Source: Planctomycetaceae bacterium
GTDB taxonomy: Bacteria > Planctomycetota > Planctomycetia > Planctomycetales > Planctomycetaceae
Reading direction: 5' to 3'
NCBI GenBank assembly: GCA_027080405.1
Contig: JALWSL010000198.1
Location: 1 to 7,515 of the forward strand
DNA length: 7,515 bases
In this document: positions 5,155 to 7,515 of the stretch, piece after piece
Position numbering within the stretch: the stretch's first letter is position 1
Layout: each line of letters opens with the position of its first letter
Translations under genes and position numbers: made by a program
Notes under the pieces: generated by a model
Database searches by the model: none
What the model was told of the DNA's origin: nothing
The model's input: the letters and a program-made list of their open reading frames with translations, nothing else

Positions 5155-7515
5155 TCAATCATCAAGCGACCGTTTTATCTCGTCAAGTCGGAATGCCTCC
5201 AGAATGTCTCCTTCTTTGATGTCGTTAAATCCGTCCAGGCGGATTCCGCACTCCATGCCTTCCCGTACTGATTTGACATCATCCTTTTCCCTTCGCAGAG
5301 AGGCGATCGGGTAATCGTTCAGGATCGCCTGATCCCGGATCACGTGGACTCTGTCGTTTCGGTCAATGACGCCGTTCAGGATTCGGCAGCCCGCGATCAC
5401 TCCTGTGCGACTGACGCTGAAGGTTTGCAGAACAATCGCCCGGCCAGTCGGGACTTCGACAGTTTCGGGGGCAAGCAATCCTTCGAGTGATTGTTTGATC
5501 TCGCGCGTGACCTCATAAATAATCGAGTAGCGACGGATCTCAACGCCTTCCTTCTGGGCATGTACTCGGGCACGATCTTCCGCCACGACATGGAAAGCGA
5601 CAATAATCGCTCCAGAGGCAGCGGCCAGAGAAACGTCACTTTCATTGACGCCGCCAACGCCGGTGTGAAGAATTTCGATCTTCACTTCCGGATGCTCAAA
5701 CTTGCCCAGTTCCCCGGTTAGTGCCTCAATCGAGCCGGGAGTATCCGCTTTGAGGATCAATGGAAGTGTTTTGGGGCCGGAACCGCTGAGAATCTCTTCC
5801 AGGGTTTTGGGGCCGCCGCGATCCGCCAATGAGACCGTTCGACCATGATGGATGCGCTGCTCTGCAATTTCCCTGGCCTGCTCAATATCTTCCATGACAA
5901 AGAAGTGTTCGCCGGCATCGGGAACAGAATCGAGTCCAGCCACTTTCACCGGCATGGAAGGGAACGCTTCGGTGATTTCGGCATCGCTGTCAGAAAACAT
6001 CGCGCGGATTCTTCCGAAGGCAGTGCCGCAGACAATGACATCACCAATACGCGGCACACCCTGCTGGACAATCATCCAGGCTAATGGGCCGCGTCCTTCA
6101 TCCTGAAACGCTTCCAGACAAATCCCGTAGGCTGGAACATCTTCCGACGCCTTGTACTCGTGCAGTTCAGCCGTCAGCAGAATCGTCTCCAGCAGTTCGT
6201 CAATTCCCAAATTGTTCAAGGCTGAGGTGCGGACAAGTTCGGTGTCCCCCCCCCATTCTGAAACAAGCACATCCCGGGCGGCGAGCTCCTGTAGAACCTT
6301 CTGCTCATTGATATCCGGCAAGTCGATCTTGTTCAAAACGACAATAAGGGGCACACCGGCCGCCTTTGCATGCGAGATACATTCAAGGGTTTGGGGCATC
6401 ACCCCATCGTCGGCGGCAACGACCAGAACGATAATATCGGTGACATTCGCGCCACGCGCCCGCATTTCACCGAAGGCGGCATGACCGGGAGTATCCACAA
6501 AGGTTATTTTTTGACCATGGTGATCTACCTGGTAGGCAGCGATGTGTTGGGTAATTCCGCCCGCCTCTCCCTCAACCACGTTCGAGGCGCGGATCGCATC
6601 GACCAGGGTTGTCTTGCCATGATCGACATGCCCGAGAATGGTGACAACAGGAGGACGAGGTTTCAGAGACTCGGGAGGTATTTCGGTCTTCAGGCGTTCC
6701 TTGAGGACTTCTTCGATATCTTTTTCGCGTTTGATCTCCAGATCGACGCCGAGTTCGATCGCAATTTCAATGGCTGTCGACTCATCGAGGCTGTCATTGA
6801 TCTTCGCCATGATTCCCTGATGAAACAGAGCCGTCATGATTTCTTTTGCAGGCCGCCCCATCGATTCGGAAAGCGACCGAACGGTGATGGGAAGCTCAGT
6901 CACGGCGGAAGTTTTGTACTCGATCGGCGTGGTTCGCTTCTGCCGTTTTCTTCTTGGCTGGAACTGCCGTTCTTCTTCGTCATCGCGTAGTCGCCTCCTC
7001 TGCTGACGACGCTGATCCCGTTGGTCGATCATCGAACTCAATCGGGATCGTTTTGTTTTATCGCTGACACCGCGCACATCTCCCTTGCGCTCGCGGTCGT
7101 GCTTCTCTTCCGCACTTTTCTTCAGGTGGGCGGCCAGGGGGCTTCGCCCATCAAGCACATCGGCGGTCAGTTTGACGTCCGGTTTTTGAGCGGGGGTATC
7201 GTCCTTTTTCTTTTTCGCAGTCTCCACGCTGAACTTGGGAGGCACGGCCATGCTCGGGAGAGCCGGTTTCGGTTTTGGCTTCGGTTTTTTCACACCTCTT
7301 TGAACCAGGCTGGCTCGGGGTTTCATGTCGCGAATCCGGGAGCCTTTCGATTCGCCGAGAGGAATTTTTTCTTCGGGCCCCTCATCGGTTTTCTGCTCTG
7401 CTTTGACAGGTTCCGGTTTTTTCCCGGCTTCCGCTGTTTTTTCTTCTGTTGATTCTGCTTTTACTTCGTCCCGGGGTGACATCTCTTCCAGATCGGTTCC
7501 CGAAACATCACCGAT
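5155..7515 (-). CDS. infB: Translation initiation factor IF-2, N-terminus cut by the window edge
   Basis: IF-2 is the GTPase that brings formyl-Met-tRNA to the 30S subunit and promotes 50S joining. 786 residues are visible, counted here from the codon at 7515-7513. No stop precedes the ATG at 7482, so the frame continues past the edge and that ATG is probably not the true start; a further N-terminal IF2_N domain is expected upstream. Residues ~12-200 are a charged, Lys/Glu/Pro-rich linker with an Arg/Gln-rich patch (~164-196). An IF2_N domain follows at ~204-261. The G domain shows GHVDHGKT (295-302), GGIT (319-322), DTPGH (341-345), NKID (395-398) and TSA (430-432), so all five G motifs are intact. 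Domain II (~459-546), domain III (~582-681) and the C-terminal tRNA-binding domain (~683-781, with [20 protein letters not shown]) are complete. A run of nine C at 6246-6254 lies between G4 and G5. rbfA follows directly; nusA is the usual upstream neighbour but is out of view. Confidence 0.97.
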   Translation of the reverse strand: MGDVSGTDLEEMSPRDEVKAESTEEKTAEAGKKPEPVKAEQKTDEGPEEKIPLGESKGSRIRDMKPRASLVQRGVKKPKPKPKPALPSMAVPPKFSVETAKKKKDDTPAQKPDVKLTADVLDGRSPLAAHLKKSAEEKHDRERKGDVRGVSDKTKRSRLSSMIDQRDQRRQQRRRLRDDEEERQFQPRRKRQKRTTPIEYKTSAVTELPITVRSLSESMGRPAKEIMTALFHQGIMAKINDSLDESTAIEIAIELGVDLEIKREKDIEEVLKERLKTEIPPESLKPRPPVVTILGHVDHGKTTLVDAIRASNVVEGEAGGITQHIAAYQVDHHGQKITFVDTPGHAAFGEMRARGANVTDIIVLVVAADDGVMPQTLECISHAKAAGVPLIVVLNKIDLPDINEQKVLQELAARDVLVSEWGGDTELVRTSALNNLGIDELLETILLTAELHEYKASEDVPAYGICLEAFQDEGRGPLAWMIVQQGVPRIGDVIVCGTAFGRIRAMFSDSDAEITEAFPSMPVKVAGLDSVPDAGEHFFVMEDIEQAREIAEQRIHHGRTVSLADRGGPKTLEEILSGSGPKTLPLILKADTPGSIEALTGELGKFEHPEVKIEILHTGVGGVNESDVSLAAASGAIIVAFHVVAEDRARVHAQKEGVEIRRYSIIYEVTREIKQSLEGLLAPETVEVPTGRAIVLQTFSVSRTGVIAGCRILNGVIDRNDRVHVIRDQAILNDYPIASLRREKDDVKSVREGMECGIRLDGFNDIKEGDILEAFRLDEIKRSLDD

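Noticed and set aside
6370..6990. Plus-strand 206-codon frame
   Set aside because: It is antisense to the IF-2 linker and G domain, which carry all expected motifs.
7480..7482. In-frame ATG as the start of infB
   Set aside because: The frame stays open for 11 more codons to the edge and the expected first IF2_N domain is missing, so this is most likely an internal Met. A shorter IF-2 isoform starting here cannot be ruled out.

Overview
The window most likely comes from a planctomycete. Three things point there: an exported homologue of the eukaryotic-type giant protease tripeptidyl peptidase II, a protein with a long histone H1-like lysine-rich tail, and a balanced base composition by eye. 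This is inference from gene content, as no rRNA or other marker is present. All five large genes lie on the minus strand, so transcription runs from the high-coordinate end to the low. Both window edges cut a gene.

Right end (7515 to 4598): the translation block infB-rbfA in its widely conserved order. infB (initiation factor IF-2) lacks its N-terminal part because the reading frame is still open at the edge. rbfA (30S maturation factor) follows after a 146-base gap. Middle (4597 to 4262): a 336-base intergenic stretch with a good sigma70-like promoter facing left, two palindromes just upstream of it, and a short rightward reading frame of 39 codons behind a near-ideal Shine-Dalgarno sequence. 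Next (4261 to 3167) is a 364-residue protein that joins an endonuclease III-like helical domain lacking the usual catalytic residues to a lysine/alanine/threonine tail. This is the most unusual gene here. It is followed by a cytoplasmic-type cyclophilin (3054 to 2518) with a clear rho-independent terminator.

Left end (2239 to 1): a tripeptidyl peptidase II homologue with a predicted signal peptide, its own candidate promoter and Shine-Dalgarno, running off the left edge. Its last 16 or so visible codons fall in a degenerate GACA-type tetranucleotide repeat that does not fit the protein family, so the first ~50 bases may be a contig-end artefact or a true microsatellite.

Functionally the window is mostly housekeeping: translation initiation and ribosome assembly, protein folding (prolyl isomerisation) and oligopeptide degradation. 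The exception is the degenerate-glycosylase/histone-tail protein, which may be a nucleoid-binding protein. I saw no CRISPR, IS element, tRNA, rRNA or recognisable riboswitch.
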